Of a stretch of DNA of 56,136 bases, positions 1 to 8,492 are shown piece after piece. How positions within the stretch are numbered: the stretch's first letter is position 1; every line of letters begins with the position of its first letter. Under the pieces are notes generated by a model that was not told the DNA's origin, made no database searches, and worked only from the letters and a program-made list of their open reading frames with translations. Position numbers and translations under genes: made by a program. The DNA is from Fusobacterium perfoetens (GTDB lineage Bacteria > Fusobacteriota > Fusobacteriia > Fusobacteriales > Fusobacteriaceae): the NCBI RefSeq assembly GCF_021531475.1, contig NZ_JADYTX010000009.1, forward strand, positions 1 to 56,136, given 5' to 3'.

Positions 1-48
1 AGTCCAATAGAATATAGGAAATTTAAAGAAAAAAATGTTGATAATTAA
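1..48 (+). CDS. IS3-family transposase OrfB, C-terminal fragment
   Basis: Fifteen codons and a TAA stop, open to the left edge of the window. The reading SPIEYRK matches the very conserved end of DDE transposases of the IS3/IS150 group, usually seen as SPxEYR plus a few basic residues. The catalytic core lies outside the window. The call rests on this short motif and on the abrupt interruption of the opposing cstA-like frame next to it. Confidence 0.55.
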   Translation, partial: SPIEYRKFKEKNVDN

Positions 49-63
49 ATTGAGTACTTGACA
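1..63 (+). mobile_element. Right end of an IS3-family insertion sequence (partial)
   Basis: The first 48 bases encode a tail reading SPIEYRK followed by a short basic stretch and TAA. This resembles the C-terminus of IS3/IS150-type OrfB transposases. The stop is followed by a short AT-rich stretch ending in TTGACA at 58-63, and IS3-family ends terminate in CA. From about base 64 the opposite strand is continuous CstA coding sequence. I infer that the element ends near 63 and sits inside the cstA-like gene. Only this end lies in the window, so the inverted repeat partner and target duplication cannot be checked. Confidence 0.6.
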
Positions 64-746
64 GGGTACAGATCAGATTGTCCTTTTGGATGGAAGTTAT
101 GGAAAGCGATTTCAGGAATATCATATCCTTGAATTACAATACCAAATCCAATTCCAACTGCCATTATAAGTAATGCCACACCAAATATTGGATAAATTTT
201 TCCTATTACTTTATCTATTGGTAAAACTGTTGCAACTAAATAGTAAGCAATAATTATACCGATTAAAACAAGTTTATCAATTCCAGTTAAATCATTTAAG
301 ATTGCTGCTGGACTTGTTACGAAAACTACTCCTACTAGAACTAACAATACAACTGAGAAAACTCTCATAAGTTGTTTTGCCCCATTTCCTAAGTTCTCTC
401 CTACTAATTCAGCAACACTTGCACCATCTCTTCTAAGTGACATCATACCGATTAAATAGTCGTGAACTGCTCCTGCAAATATACAACCAAATACAATCCA
501 AATAAATGCTGCTGGTCCCCACATTGCTCCTGCAACTGCCCCAAATATAGGACCTGTTCCTGCAATATTTAAAAATTGAATTAAGAAAGTCTTTTTAATA
601 TCCATCTCAACATAGTCAACACCATCTTCCAATCTTTTTGCTGGTGTTAAAGAGTTTGGATCTGGATCAAAAACTTTTTCCACAACCTTACCATAAATCA
701 TATACCCTACTACAAGGGCAATTATTGAAGCTATAAAACTTATCAT
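45..746 (-). pseudogene. cstA: CstA-family carrier, 3'-truncated by an insertion
   Basis: The N-terminal half of a CstA-type carrier (carbon starvation protein; the family includes pyruvate and peptide transporters of the inner membrane). The visible 233 codons hold several hydrophobic membrane segments and the family stretches GTGPIFGAVAGAMWGP (about residues 63-78) and FHNFHPKG near the end. Family members continue with a long second half, starting with a stretch like ACGAISGFH. Here homology stops after Leu-Tyr-Pro, and the last few codons to the TAA at 45-47 are unrelated and lie in the IS end. No other frame of bases 1-60 continues the family, so this is an insertion break and not a frameshift. 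RBS AAGGAGGG precedes the ATG. It diverges from a LytS/LytTR pair that probably controls it. An intact paralogue lies at 17222-18931. Confidence 0.82.
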
Positions 747-785
747 ATTTATCCCTCCTTAAAGATTTATTTGTTTACAATATTT

Positions 786-853
786 ATTATACTATTTTTT
801 TACTTTTTTTATTGTTTTAATACGTAAAATGTATTTTTTAATGTTTAAAATGT
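786..853 (-). promoter_or_regulatory. cstA promoter with tandem LytTR-type repeats
   Basis: On the minus strand a TATAAT (791-786) stands upstream of the cstA-like gene with no good -35 box, as expected for an activator-dependent promoter. Just upstream are two direct copies of TAAAATGT (plus-strand 825-832 and 846-853), 21 bp apart and each followed by a T-run. LytTR regulators such as AgrA and ComE bind direct repeats about two helical turns apart next to a weak -35. The repeats and spacing are seen; the operator role is inferred from the adjacent LytTR gene. Confidence 0.5.
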
Positions 854-926
854 TGTTTTTTTTATCTGAAATGCACTTACTATATTTTTCTTTTTGTGAT
901 AAAATAGTCTGAAAGGAGATGATAAT

Positions 927-2579
927 ATGTTTAATTTGGTTAGTGCTCTTCTTAATAACTTGGGATATATTATAATCATAGCTTTTTTATTTACCCGTAT
1001 CCAAAGTTCAAGAAATATATTTACTAAAGAAAATTATAATGCTAAAGATATAATTATGCTTTCTCTATTTTTTGGAGGACTTGCTATAATCGGTACATAT
1101 TCTGGTATTAACTATAAAGGTTCTATTGCAAATACTCGTAATATCGGGGTAATTGCTGGAGGATTGATGGTTTCCCCTTGGGTTGGAATATTTGCTGGAA
1201 TAATTGCAGGGATTCATAGATTTTTCCTACTCAATGGACAATTTACTGCTATTCCTTGTGCTATCTCCACAATTTTTGGTGGTTTTTTTGTAGCTTATCT
1301 CTCGAAATATATAAATGAAAAAAATAAATATATTTATGGTTTCTTTGCTGGCTTTGTTGTAGAAAATCTTAGTATGTTACTTATCTATCTTTTGGGGGCT
1401 GATAAAGCTCACGCTCTTGAAATAGTAAAGGCTATATACATTCCTATGATTTTGGCAAATGCTTTAGGAGTTCCCATTGTTATAATTATAATAGAAAGCA
1501 TCATTGAAGAAAAAGAGATAATGGCTGGTAAACAAGCTAAACTTTCTCTTGAGATAGCTGAAAAAACTTTGCCGTATTTCTCAAATGGTGGCTCACTAAA
1601 TGAAGTATGTAAAATTATAATGGAAGCTTTAGATGCTAAATCAGTTATTCTTTCAAATGAAAAATTTATAGTTGGTAGTCATTCATTCAGTGATGAATTT
1701 CGTGTTGACCATGTAGAAGTTCAAAGTGAAGAAGCAAAAAAAGTTTTATCCACTGGAGAGATGTTTGTTGCCAATAGAATTTTTAATAAACAAGAGTTTG
1801 AATGTGTTGAGGGAAATATAAAATCATATATCATTGTTCCACTTTATCAAAATAAAAAAGTTTCAGGTACTTTAAAAGTATATTTTGATAAATTCGGACA
1901 GATTACTGAGAGTAAAAAAAATCTAATAGTTGGGCTTTCTCAGCTTATATCAACACAACTTGAGCTCACAAAACTTGAAAACTTTAAAGCTATGGCAAGA
2001 GATGCCAACTTTAAAATGCTACAGACACAAATAAATCCACATTTTTTATTTAATGCTTTAAATACTATCTCATCTTTTATAAGAATAAATCCTGAAAAAG
2101 CTAGAGATGTTATCCTAAATCTTTCTACTATTCTTAGATTTAATCTTGAAAATTTTGATAGACTTGTTCCTGTAGAAAAAGAAATTGAACAGGTAAAAGC
2201 CTATGTAAATATAGAACAAGCTCGTTTTAATAATAAAATAAAAGTGGATTATTCTATCGATGATGATATTTTAAATTTCCAGATACCTAGTCTTATTATT
2301 CAACCTCTCGTTGAAAATAGTATAAAACACGGATTACTTCCTAAACGTGAGGGAGGAAGTGTATTTATTGGTATAAAAAAAATAGAAAATAACCATATAA
2401 AAATCACAGTAAAAGATGACGGAGTTGGTATCCCACAAGAAATTATTAATTCAATAGATGATGTAGATATCAAAAGTATCGGTCTAAAAAATGTACATGC
2501 TAGGCTTAAACTTCTATATGGAAAAGGACTTGAAATAAAAAGACTAGCTCAAGGAACAGAGATAAATTATGATATATAA
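927..2579 (+). CDS. LytS/BtsS-type sensor histidine kinase
   Basis: A 550-residue membrane sensor kinase. Residues about 1-190 form a run of hydrophobic helices of the 5TM-LYT type, with a conserved stretch around GLMVSPWVGIFAGIIAGIHR. A GAF-like segment follows (about 210-340), then a LytS-type kinase domain with QINPHFLFNAL (phospho-acceptor His near 372), N-box VENSIKHG (near 464) and G-boxes DDGVGIP and IGLKNVHARL. RBS GGAGATG precedes the ATG. It is followed after 14 bp by its LytTR regulator and diverges from a cstA-like gene. In enterobacteria the homologous BtsS/BtsR and YpdA/YpdB pairs sense pyruvate and switch on pyruvate carriers, so pyruvate is the likely stimulus. The stimulus is inferred; the kinase assignment is secure. 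Confidence 0.88.
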   Translation: MFNLVSALLNNLGYIIIIAFLFTRIQSSRNIFTKENYNAKDIIMLSLFFGGLAIIGTYSGINYKGSIANTRNIGVIAGGLMVSPWVGIFAGIIAGIHRFFLLNGQFTAIPCAISTIFGGFFVAYLSKYINEKNKYIYGFFAGFVVENLSMLLIYLLGADKAHALEIVKAIYIPMILANALGVPIVIIIIESIIEEKEIMAGKQAKLSLEIAEKTLPYFSNGGSLNEVCKIIMEALDAKSVILSNEKFIVGSHSFSDEFRVDHVEVQSEEAKKVLSTGEMFVANRIFNKQEFECVEGNIKSYIIVPLYQNKKVSGTLKVYFDKFGQITESKKNLIVGLSQLISTQLELTKLENFKAMARDANFKMLQTQINPHFLFNALNTISSFIRINPEKARDVILNLSTILRFNLENFDRLVPVEKEIEQVKAYVNIEQARFNNKIKVDYSIDDDILNFQIPSLIIQPLVENSIKHGLLPKREGGSVFIGIKKIENNHIKITVKDDGVGIPQEIINSIDDVDIKSIGLKNVHARLKLLYGKGLEIKRLAQGTEINYDI

Positions 2580-2593
2580 TTAAGGAGTGATTA

Positions 2594-3322
2594 ATGTTAA
2601 AATATATAATAGTAGAGGATGAATTTCCAGCAAGAGAAGAACTGAAATATTTTATTGGACTTTTTGAAGAATTTTCTATGGAGGGAGAGTTTGAAAATCC
2701 AATTGATGCTCTAAAATTTTTAGAAGATACAAAAGTTGATGTGGCATTTTTAGATATTAATATGTCTGGACTTGATGGGATTAATCTTGGAAAAATTATT
2801 CATAAATTAAATCCCAATATGAAAATTGTTTTTATAACAGCCTATAGAGAATATGGAGCAGAAGCTTTTGAGTTAAAAGCTTTTGATTATCTATTAAAAC
2901 CATATTCTGAAGAGAGAATTAAAACTACTCTCTCAAATCTCATAAAAGAATCTAATAAACAACCAGGTTTAAAAGAGGATATATCAAAGGTAAATAAACT
3001 TGTAGTAAACGAAGATGATAAATTTATTTTCTTAGGCTTCGATAATATTTACTATATAGAAGCCTCTGATAAAGAGTGTTTGATCCACACAAAAGATAAA
3101 ACTTATACTTCAAAACTTAAACTTTCAAAGTTAGAAGAACTTTTACCAAATAAAAAGTTTTTTAAAACTCACAGATCGTATCTTGTAAACCTTGATAAAA
3201 TTTCTGAACTTGAAGCTTGGTTCAGTGGTAGTTACGTGATTAAGCTAGAGGGAATCTCTGATACCTTACCTCTTAGCAGAAACAATCTTAAAGCTTTTAA
3301 AGAATTATTTATCATAAAGTAA
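2594..3322 (+). CDS. LytTR-family response regulator (BtsR/LytR type)
   Basis: A 242-residue regulator. The N-terminal receiver has the acidic pocket (VEDE, near residue 8), the phospho-acceptor Asp in FLDINMSGLDG (near 54), the conserved Thr in FITAY, and Lys in YLLKPY. The C-terminal part (about 135-242) is a LytTR DNA-binding domain, with IYYIEASDKECLIHTK and FFKTHRSYLVNL as family hallmarks. RBS AAGGAGTG lies ahead of the ATG, and it is translationally close to the kinase gene. Its likely target is the divergent cstA-like promoter, where two TAAAATGT repeats lie 21 bp apart. Because that carrier gene is interrupted by an IS, the pair may now have no local output. Confidence 0.9.
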   Translation: MLKYIIVEDEFPAREELKYFIGLFEEFSMEGEFENPIDALKFLEDTKVDVAFLDINMSGLDGINLGKIIHKLNPNMKIVFITAYREYGAEAFELKAFDYLLKPYSEERIKTTLSNLIKESNKQPGLKEDISKVNKLVVNEDDKFIFLGFDNIYYIEASDKECLIHTKDKTYTSKLKLSKLEELLPNKKFFKTHRSYLVNLDKISELEAWFSGSYVIKLEGISDTLPLSRNNLKAFKELFIIK

Positions 3323-3364
3323 TTGATTATTTTTTGAACAATAAAAATGTGTTTTTAATTAATA

Positions 3365-3393
3365 TTGATAATATTTTTATCTTGTGCTATACT
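3365..3393 (+). promoter_or_regulatory. Sigma-70 type promoter for the SLH gene
   Basis: TTGATA (3365-3370) and TATACT (3388-3393) are separated by exactly 17 bp. They are followed by the RBS AAGGAGG and the ATG at 3411. The SLH-pgi-M18 set could all be read from here, since no terminator is seen until 6702. Confidence 0.65.
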
Positions 3394-3410
3394 AAAAACA
3401 AGGAGGACAT

Positions 3411-3857
3411 ATGAAGGTAAAACTACTGTTATGTTTTTTTATTTTTTCTGTTTTAACCATTGGAGAAGAGATAAAGTTTAATGATTTAACAAAAGATCAT
3501 TGGGCGTATAAATCTATACAAAATCTAGTAGATAATAAAATTATAGATCAAAAATCTGTAAATTTTAATGGAAATCTGCCTATATCAAGATATCAATTTG
3601 CTTATGAACTTTCCAAACTTCTTACTAAAATAGACACCGAAAAAATAGACAAAAAAGAAATTGATGTTTTAAGAAGTGTTATATATGATTTTTCTGCTGA
3701 ACTTAATGAGATTGGATTTAATTACAGCGAATTTAATCAAAGGCTTAGCAATACTGAAGAAAGTATTGATACTTTAAAGAGAACTATTGAAGTTAACAAT
3801 ATTAAGATAAAAGAACTAGAAAAAAGACTAAAAGAACTTGAGAAAAAATATAAATAA
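3411..3857 (+). CDS. Small exported SLH-domain protein with coiled coil
   Basis: A 148-residue exported protein: signal peptide (MKVKLLLCFFIFSVLTIGE, cleaved about residue 17-19), one S-layer homology domain (about 22-75; motifs DHWAYKSIQNLV and ISRYQFAYELSKLL), then a charged helix (about 95-148) with heptad-like spacing, ending in KELEKRLKELEKKYK. This is the N-terminal layout of OmpM-like proteins of diderms, where SLH grips cell-wall polymer and a coiled coil spans the periplasm to a beta-barrel. Here the barrel is absent and the stop is clean, so it may be a periplasmic spacer or tether. It has its own promoter and lies 22 bp before pgi. Function is inferred from domain order only. Confidence 0.75.
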   Translation: MKVKLLLCFFIFSVLTIGEEIKFNDLTKDHWAYKSIQNLVDNKIIDQKSVNFNGNLPISRYQFAYELSKLLTKIDTEKIDKKEIDVLRSVIYDFSAELNEIGFNYSEFNQRLSNTEESIDTLKRTIEVNNIKIKELEKRLKELEKKYK

Positions 3858-3879
3858 TCAAAAATAGGAGTGTGTATTT

Positions 3880-5217
3880 ATGAAAAAATTAGAACTTGAC
3901 TTATCAAAAGTTTTAGACTTTGTTTCTTGTGAAGAAATAGCTAAAATGGAAGAAGAAGTAAAAAATGCTGAAAAACTTCTTATGGAAGGAACTGGAGAAG
4001 GTAATGATTTCTTAGGTTGGATAAATCTACCAACTAACTACAACAAAGATGAGTTTGAAAGAATAAAACTTGCTGCTAAAAAAATCAGAAAAAATTCAGA
4101 AGTTTTAGTTGTTATAGGTATCGGAGGTTCTTATCTTGGAGCTAGAGCAACAATAGATTTCTTAAGCAATACTTTCTACAATAAAGTACCTAATGGACCT
4201 GAAATTTATTTTGCTGGAAATAGTATTTCTGGTACATATTTAGCTCACCTTATCCAAGTTATTGGAGATAGAGATTTCTCTGTAAACGTTATATCTAAAT
4301 CTGGAACTACTACTGAACCAGCTATTGCTTTTAGAATTTTCAAAGAAATGTTAGAAAAAAAATATGGTGTTGAAGGAGCTAGAGAAAGAATATTTGCTAC
4401 TACTGACGCTAGCAAAGGAGCTCTTAAAAAATTATCTGCTGAACAAAGTTATGAAACATTCACTATACCAGATGATGTTGGAGGAAGATTCTCTGTTTTA
4501 ACTCCAGTAGGACTTTTACCAATAGCTGCTGCTGGTATTGATATAGATGCTTTAATGGCTGGAGCTAGAGAAGCTCAAAATGATTACACAGCTCCTTATG
4601 CTGAAAATGATTGTTACAAATATGCAGCTGTAAGAAATTTACTTCTTAGAAAAGGAAAATGTATCGAACTTTTAATCAACTACGAACCAAAATTACACTA
4701 TGTTGCTGAATGGTGGAAACAATTATATGGTGAATCTGAAGGAAAAGATGGAAAAGGGTTATTCCCTGCATCTGTTGACCTAAGTACAGATTTACACTCT
4801 ATGGGACAATATATCCAAGATGGACAAAGAATATTATTTGAAACTTTAATTGACATAGATGAAAAAGAAACTGACGTAGTTATCCCATTTGATGAAGCTG
4901 ATCTTGATGGACTTAACTATATAGCTGGTAAAGGAATGAACTTCGTTAATGAAAAAGCTATGCTTGGAACTCAACTTGCTCACGTTGACGGTGGAGTACC
5001 TAATATCAGAGTATGTATGCCTAAAGCTGACTCATTCAGTCTTGGATACTTATTCTACTTCTTTGAAAAATCTTGTGGAATCAGTGGATACTTATTAGAA
5101 GTTAATCCATTTAACCAACCAGGTGTAGAAGCTTACAAGAAAAATATGTTTGCTTTACTTGGAAAATCTGGATATGAAAAAGAAGCTGAAGCTTTAAATA
5201 AAAGACTTGAAAAATAG
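3880..5217 (+). CDS. pgi: Glucose-6-phosphate isomerase
   Basis: Interconverts glucose 6-phosphate and fructose 6-phosphate in glycolysis and gluconeogenesis; cytosolic. At 445 residues it is the short form common in Firmicutes and Thermotoga and not the ~550-residue enterobacterial form. Visible family stretches are [13 protein letters not shown] (about 77-89), [12 protein letters not shown] (phosphate-binding loop, about 138-149), [12 protein letters not shown] (about 206), [20 protein letters not shown] (about 307) and the C-terminal [10 protein letters not shown] with the catalytic lysine. RBS AGGAGTG lies before the ATG. It stands between the SLH gene and an M18 peptidase on the same strand, spacing 22 and 30 bp. 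Confidence 0.97.
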   Translation: MKKLELDLSKVLDFVSCEEIAKMEEEVKNAEKLLMEGTGEGNDFLGWINLPTNYNKDEFERIKLAAKKIRKNSEVLVVIGIGGSYLGARATIDFLSNTFYNKVPNGPEIYFAGNSISGTYLAHLIQVIGDRDFSVNVISKSGTTTEPAIAFRIFKEMLEKKYGVEGARERIFATTDASKGALKKLSAEQSYETFTIPDDVGGRFSVLTPVGLLPIAAAGIDIDALMAGAREAQNDYTAPYAENDCYKYAAVRNLLLRKGKCIELLINYEPKLHYVAEWWKQLYGESEGKDGKGLFPASVDLSTDLHSMGQYIQDGQRILFETLIDIDEKETDVVIPFDEADLDGLNYIAGKGMNFVNEKAMLGTQLAHVDGGVPNIRVCMPKADSFSLGYLFYFFEKSCGISGYLLEVNPFNQPGVEAYKKNMFALLGKSGYEKEAEALNKRLEK

Positions 5218-5247
5218 TACATTAAATATTTAAGAAGGTGGTATATT

Positions 5248-6687
5248 ATGCTATACAAAAAAACTAATGGTTGGAAAAATATCTCCTCTGAAAAAATGGA
5301 AAAAGTTTTCACAATGGGGGAGGAGTATAAAAAAGTCTTAGACCTTGGAAAAACTGAAAGAGAGTTTGTAGAACTTGCTACAAGTTTTGCAAAAGAATGT
5401 GGATTTATCGACGCTAGACTTAAGGATACTCTAGTTCCAGGAGACAAAGTTTACTACCTTAACAGACACAAAAATATAGTTCTTGCTGTAATTGGTAAAG
5501 AGGATATCTTAAAAGGAATAAACTATATAGTTTCACACATTGATTCTCCTAGACTAGACCTTAAACAAAATCCTTTATATGAAGAGTTTGAACTTGCCTA
5601 TATGAAAACTCACTACTATGGTGGTATCAAAAAATATCAATGGGCATCTATTCCATTAGCTCTTCATGGAGTTGTTGTTCTTTCTAACGGAGAAAAAGTA
5701 AAAGTTGTTATTGGAGAACATGAAGATGATCCTGTATTTACTGTTCCAGATATTTTACCTCATCTTGACAGAAAAGTTCAAGGAGATAGAACAGCTAGAG
5801 AAGTTATAAAAGGTGAAGAACTTCAAATTATAGTTGGTTCTATACCTGCTACTATCAATGATGAAGAAATAAAAGATTCAGTTAAATACGCAATCTTAGA
5901 AAAACTTAACGATATTTATGGTATAGTTGAAGAAGATTTTATCTCTGCTGAACTTGAATTAGTCCCAAGCCAAAAAGCAAAAGATGTAGGACTTGATAGA
6001 TCTTTAATCGGAGCATATGGACAAGATGATAGAATCTGTGCTTATACATCTTTAAGAGCTATACTTGATATGCAAGATGCTCCTGAAAGAACAGCTGTTT
6101 GTTTCTTAGCTGATAAAGAGGAAACAGGTTCTGATGGTTCAACAGGTTTACAAAGTGATTTTATAGATTATTTCACAGCTGATATGATATTCAAAACAAA
6201 AAGAATCTATTCAGATTTATATTTAAAAGAAACTCTATGGAATTCAAAAGCATTATCATCTGACGTTAATGCAGGAATAGATCCAATTTTCAAAAGTGTT
6301 CATGATGAGCAAAATGCTCCAAAACTTGGATATGGTGTAGTTATTGTTAAATATACTGGTTCTGGTGGAAAATATGGAACTAACGACGCTGATGCAGAAT
6401 ATGTCGGAGAAATCAGAAAAATGTTAAACGACAACGGAGTTCTTTGGCAAACAGGAATGCTTGGAAAAGTTGATGAAGGTGGAGGAGGTACTGTTGCAAA
6501 ATATCTAGCTAAAAAAGGAATTAGCACAATAGATATTGGACCAGCTTTACTTGCAATGCACTCACCTTTTGAAATTTCTTCTAAATTAGATGTCTTTGAA
6601 ACTTATAAAGCTTACAAAGCTTTTTATAGAGGAGAGAAAAAAGACAAAACAAAATATATTGCAAAAAGCAATAAAATCTATTTATAA
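5248..6687 (+). CDS. M18-family aminopeptidase
   Basis: A 479-residue zinc aminopeptidase of the M18 (aspartyl aminopeptidase/ApeA) family that removes N-terminal residues from cytosolic peptides, fitting an amino-acid-fermenting lifestyle. Metal-site and catalytic stretches can be read: IVSHIDSPRLDLK (about 94, first His ligand with the following Asp), GAYGQDDRICAYT (about 255, bridging Asp), ADKEETGSDG (about 289, catalytic and ligand Glu), and LLAMHSPFEISS near 435 for the last His. The Gly-rich KVDEGGGGTVAKYLAKKG is also typical. RBS AGAAGGTGG before the ATG. A terminator follows at 6702. Confidence 0.93.
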   Translation: MLYKKTNGWKNISSEKMEKVFTMGEEYKKVLDLGKTEREFVELATSFAKECGFIDARLKDTLVPGDKVYYLNRHKNIVLAVIGKEDILKGINYIVSHIDSPRLDLKQNPLYEEFELAYMKTHYYGGIKKYQWASIPLALHGVVVLSNGEKVKVVIGEHEDDPVFTVPDILPHLDRKVQGDRTAREVIKGEELQIIVGSIPATINDEEIKDSVKYAILEKLNDIYGIVEEDFISAELELVPSQKAKDVGLDRSLIGAYGQDDRICAYTSLRAILDMQDAPERTAVCFLADKEETGSDGSTGLQSDFIDYFTADMIFKTKRIYSDLYLKETLWNSKALSSDVNAGIDPIFKSVHDEQNAPKLGYGVVIVKYTGSGGKYGTNDADAEYVGEIRKMLNDNGVLWQTGMLGKVDEGGGGTVAKYLAKKGISTIDIGPALLAMHSPFEISSKLDVFETYKAYKAFYRGEKKDKTKYIAKSNKIYL

Positions 6688-6701
6688 TTAAATTCAAAAG
6701 A

Positions 6702-6733
6702 GGTTGCTATAAAATGTAGCAACCCCTTTTTTT
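6702..6733 (+). terminator. Rho-independent terminator after the M18 peptidase
   Basis: Arms GGTTGCTA (6702-6709) and TAGCAACC (6717-6724) form a perfect 8-bp stem with a 7-base loop, followed by CC and a run of seven T. It ends the SLH-pgi-peptidase unit and separates it from the convergent thiamine-precursor transporter. Confidence 0.88.
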
Positions 6734-6759
6734 ATTCTCAATATTTAATTTTTTATAAA

Positions 6760-7734
6760 TTATAATTCTATCATTACATCTTCAGCAGATATTTTTTCTT
6801 TTATCATTCCTTGTTGTAACATCCAATCTATATTTTCTTCCCAAACTTTTTTATCTTGTGATAAGAATTTAGAATTTTCAGTTTCCATTAAAGGAATTAA
6901 AATATCAATACTTTGTTTTTCAACATTTCTTGTTAATGGGAATTGATCAGCCTCTTGTTTTTTAAGAAGTAAATCTACTGCACTATCTGGATCTTTTCTC
7001 ATATCTTCAAATCCTCTTCTTATTGCTCTTAAGAATCCTTGGTAAAGTTCTTTGTCTTCTTTAACCATATCTTCATTAACTACAAATACTTCTTCATAAT
7101 AGTTAGGGAATCCAAAATCAGTTGGATAGAAATAATTTACTTTTATTCCTCTTTCTTCAAGAACAGGAACTTCGTGGTTTACAAATCCTCCAAAAGTAGC
7201 ATCAACACTATTAGTTATTGTAGCTGTTAATAGATCAAAACCAACATATAAAAGTTTGGCTTGTTTTACATCTCCACCATCAAGAGCGATTACAGTACTT
7301 AAAAGTCTTTCTGCTACATCTCCTTGAGAATATCCAACTTTTTTTCCAACTAAATCTTTGGGTCTTTTTATATTATTTTCTTCTTTTGCAATAACTACAT
7401 TTAAAGGTCCTTGAGTTATAGCTCCTATTGATGTTACAGGAATTTTTTCATTAGCTTTTGCCATAATTAATTGATGTAAATAATACATTCCAGCATTTGC
7501 TTTTTTAGCTGCTGGTAAAGCTAATGGGTCAGATACATTTGCAGGATAATGAATAACTAAATTTATTCCCTCTTCTTCAAAGTATCCTTTTTCTTCAGCT
7601 AAATATAAAAAGCTGTGAATTGCATTTGGATACCAATCCAATACAACGCTAAAATCTTTAAGTTTTTTATTATTTGCTCCAAAACTTAAAGCACTAATTA
7701 AAACAAACATTAATAATAATTTAATTTTTTTCAT
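6760..7734 (-). CDS. thiY: Thiamine-precursor ABC transporter, substrate-binding protein (ThiY-like)
   Basis: A 324-residue periplasmic binding protein of the NMT1/THI5-like family, with a signal peptide (KIKLLLMFVLISALSFG). It probably binds a pyrimidine precursor such as formylaminopyrimidine. Family stretches: VVLDWYPNAIHSFLYLAEEKGYF near the mature N-terminus (the pyrimidine-binding region), GYSQGD, and VNEDMVKEDKELYQGFLRA. It lacks the Cys-rich CCCFC motif of fungal THI5 synthases, as expected for a binder. I chose the ATG at 7734: it has AAGGAGA just upstream and starts the signal peptide, whereas the longer frame (from 7770) would add a charged leader and overlap the permease gene. It is last in a TPP-riboswitch-controlled operon. 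Confidence 0.87.
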   Translation of the reverse strand: MKKIKLLLMFVLISALSFGANNKKLKDFSVVLDWYPNAIHSFLYLAEEKGYFEEEGINLVIHYPANVSDPLALPAAKKANAGMYYLHQLIMAKANEKIPVTSIGAITQGPLNVVIAKEENNIKRPKDLVGKKVGYSQGDVAERLLSTVIALDGGDVKQAKLLYVGFDLLTATITNSVDATFGGFVNHEVPVLEERGIKVNYFYPTDFGFPNYYEEVFVVNEDMVKEDKELYQGFLRAIRRGFEDMRKDPDSAVDLLLKKQEADQFPLTRNVEKQSIDILIPLMETENSKFLSQDKKVWEENIDWMLQQGMIKEKISAEDVMIEL

Positions 7735-7751
7735 AAGTTTCTCCTTTATAT

Positions 7752-8492
7752 TTATTGTTTTTTTACCCACACTAAAAGTTTTTCTTCAATAATTGAAATA
7801 ATTTTTACAATAACTATTACAATTAATGAAATAAGTACCACTGGTGCAAAAACTCCAGCTCCATCAAGTTGTGTCATCATTCTTTTACTAAAATATCCAA
7901 GCCCTGCTGTTGCTCCAAGCCATTCTCCAATGGTAGCTCCAATTATTACAAAAGGGATTGCCATCTTAAGAGATGAGAAAAAATATGGCATCACTGTTGG
8001 AATTTTTAGTTTTAAAAATATATCCCACTCACTTGCGTTCATACTTTTAAAAAGTTCCAAATGTTCCTCTTTCACTGATTTTAATCCTTGGGAAAGATTT
8101 ATAGTCACAGGGAAAAATGTAATAATTATTGCAACCAATACTTTTGACCAGATAGAATATCCAAACCATAAAATAAAAATCGGTGCAAGAGCTGTTATTG
8201 GAATTGTCTGACTTGTTACAAGTATCGGATAAATTGCATTTTCAATAGCTTTACTTCTATCCATCAAAACAGCAAGTATAATTCCAATTCCCAGAGAAAT
8301 TCCTAAGGAAATTCCTGCAATTTTTAAAGTTTCCACCAAATGATAACAGATTAAAGTTTCTCTAAGCTCCCAAAATCTTTTTATTATAAGGGTCGGTGTA
8401 GGAAGTATAAAAGACATATTTATATATCTCGCCAGTCCTTCCCAAAGTGCAAAAAATCCCAAAGATATTACTACTGAAGGTGATACTTTCAA
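7752..8492 (-). CDS. thiX: Thiamine-precursor ABC transporter, permease (ThiX-like)
   Basis: A 246-residue inner-membrane permease of the BPD_transp_1 (SsuC/TauC-like) type with about six hydrophobic helices. The cytoplasmic EAA-type loop reads MNASEWDIFLKLKIPTVMPY and couples to the ATPase. It overlaps the upstream ATPase gene by 4 bp (ATGA), which indicates translational coupling, and lies 17 bp before the binding-protein gene. Substrate is inferred from the binding protein and the TPP riboswitch, because the permease family as a whole also carries sulfonates and nitrate. Confidence 0.87.
   Translation of the reverse strand: MKVSPSVVISLGFFALWEGLARYINMSFILPTPTLIIKRFWELRETLICYHLVETLKIAGISLGISLGIGIILAVLMDRSKAIENAIYPILVTSQTIPITALAPIFILWFGYSIWSKVLVAIIITFFPVTINLSQGLKSVKEEHLELFKSMNASEWDIFLKLKIPTVMPYFFSSLKMAIPFVIIGATIGEWLGATAGLGYFSKRMMTQLDGAGVFAPVVLISLIVIVIVKIISIIEEKLLVWVKKQ

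Noticed and set aside
45-63. The last codons of the truncated cstA frame as a natural C-terminus
   Set aside because: They do not fit the family, and the same bases make an IS3-type end and transposase tail on the other strand.
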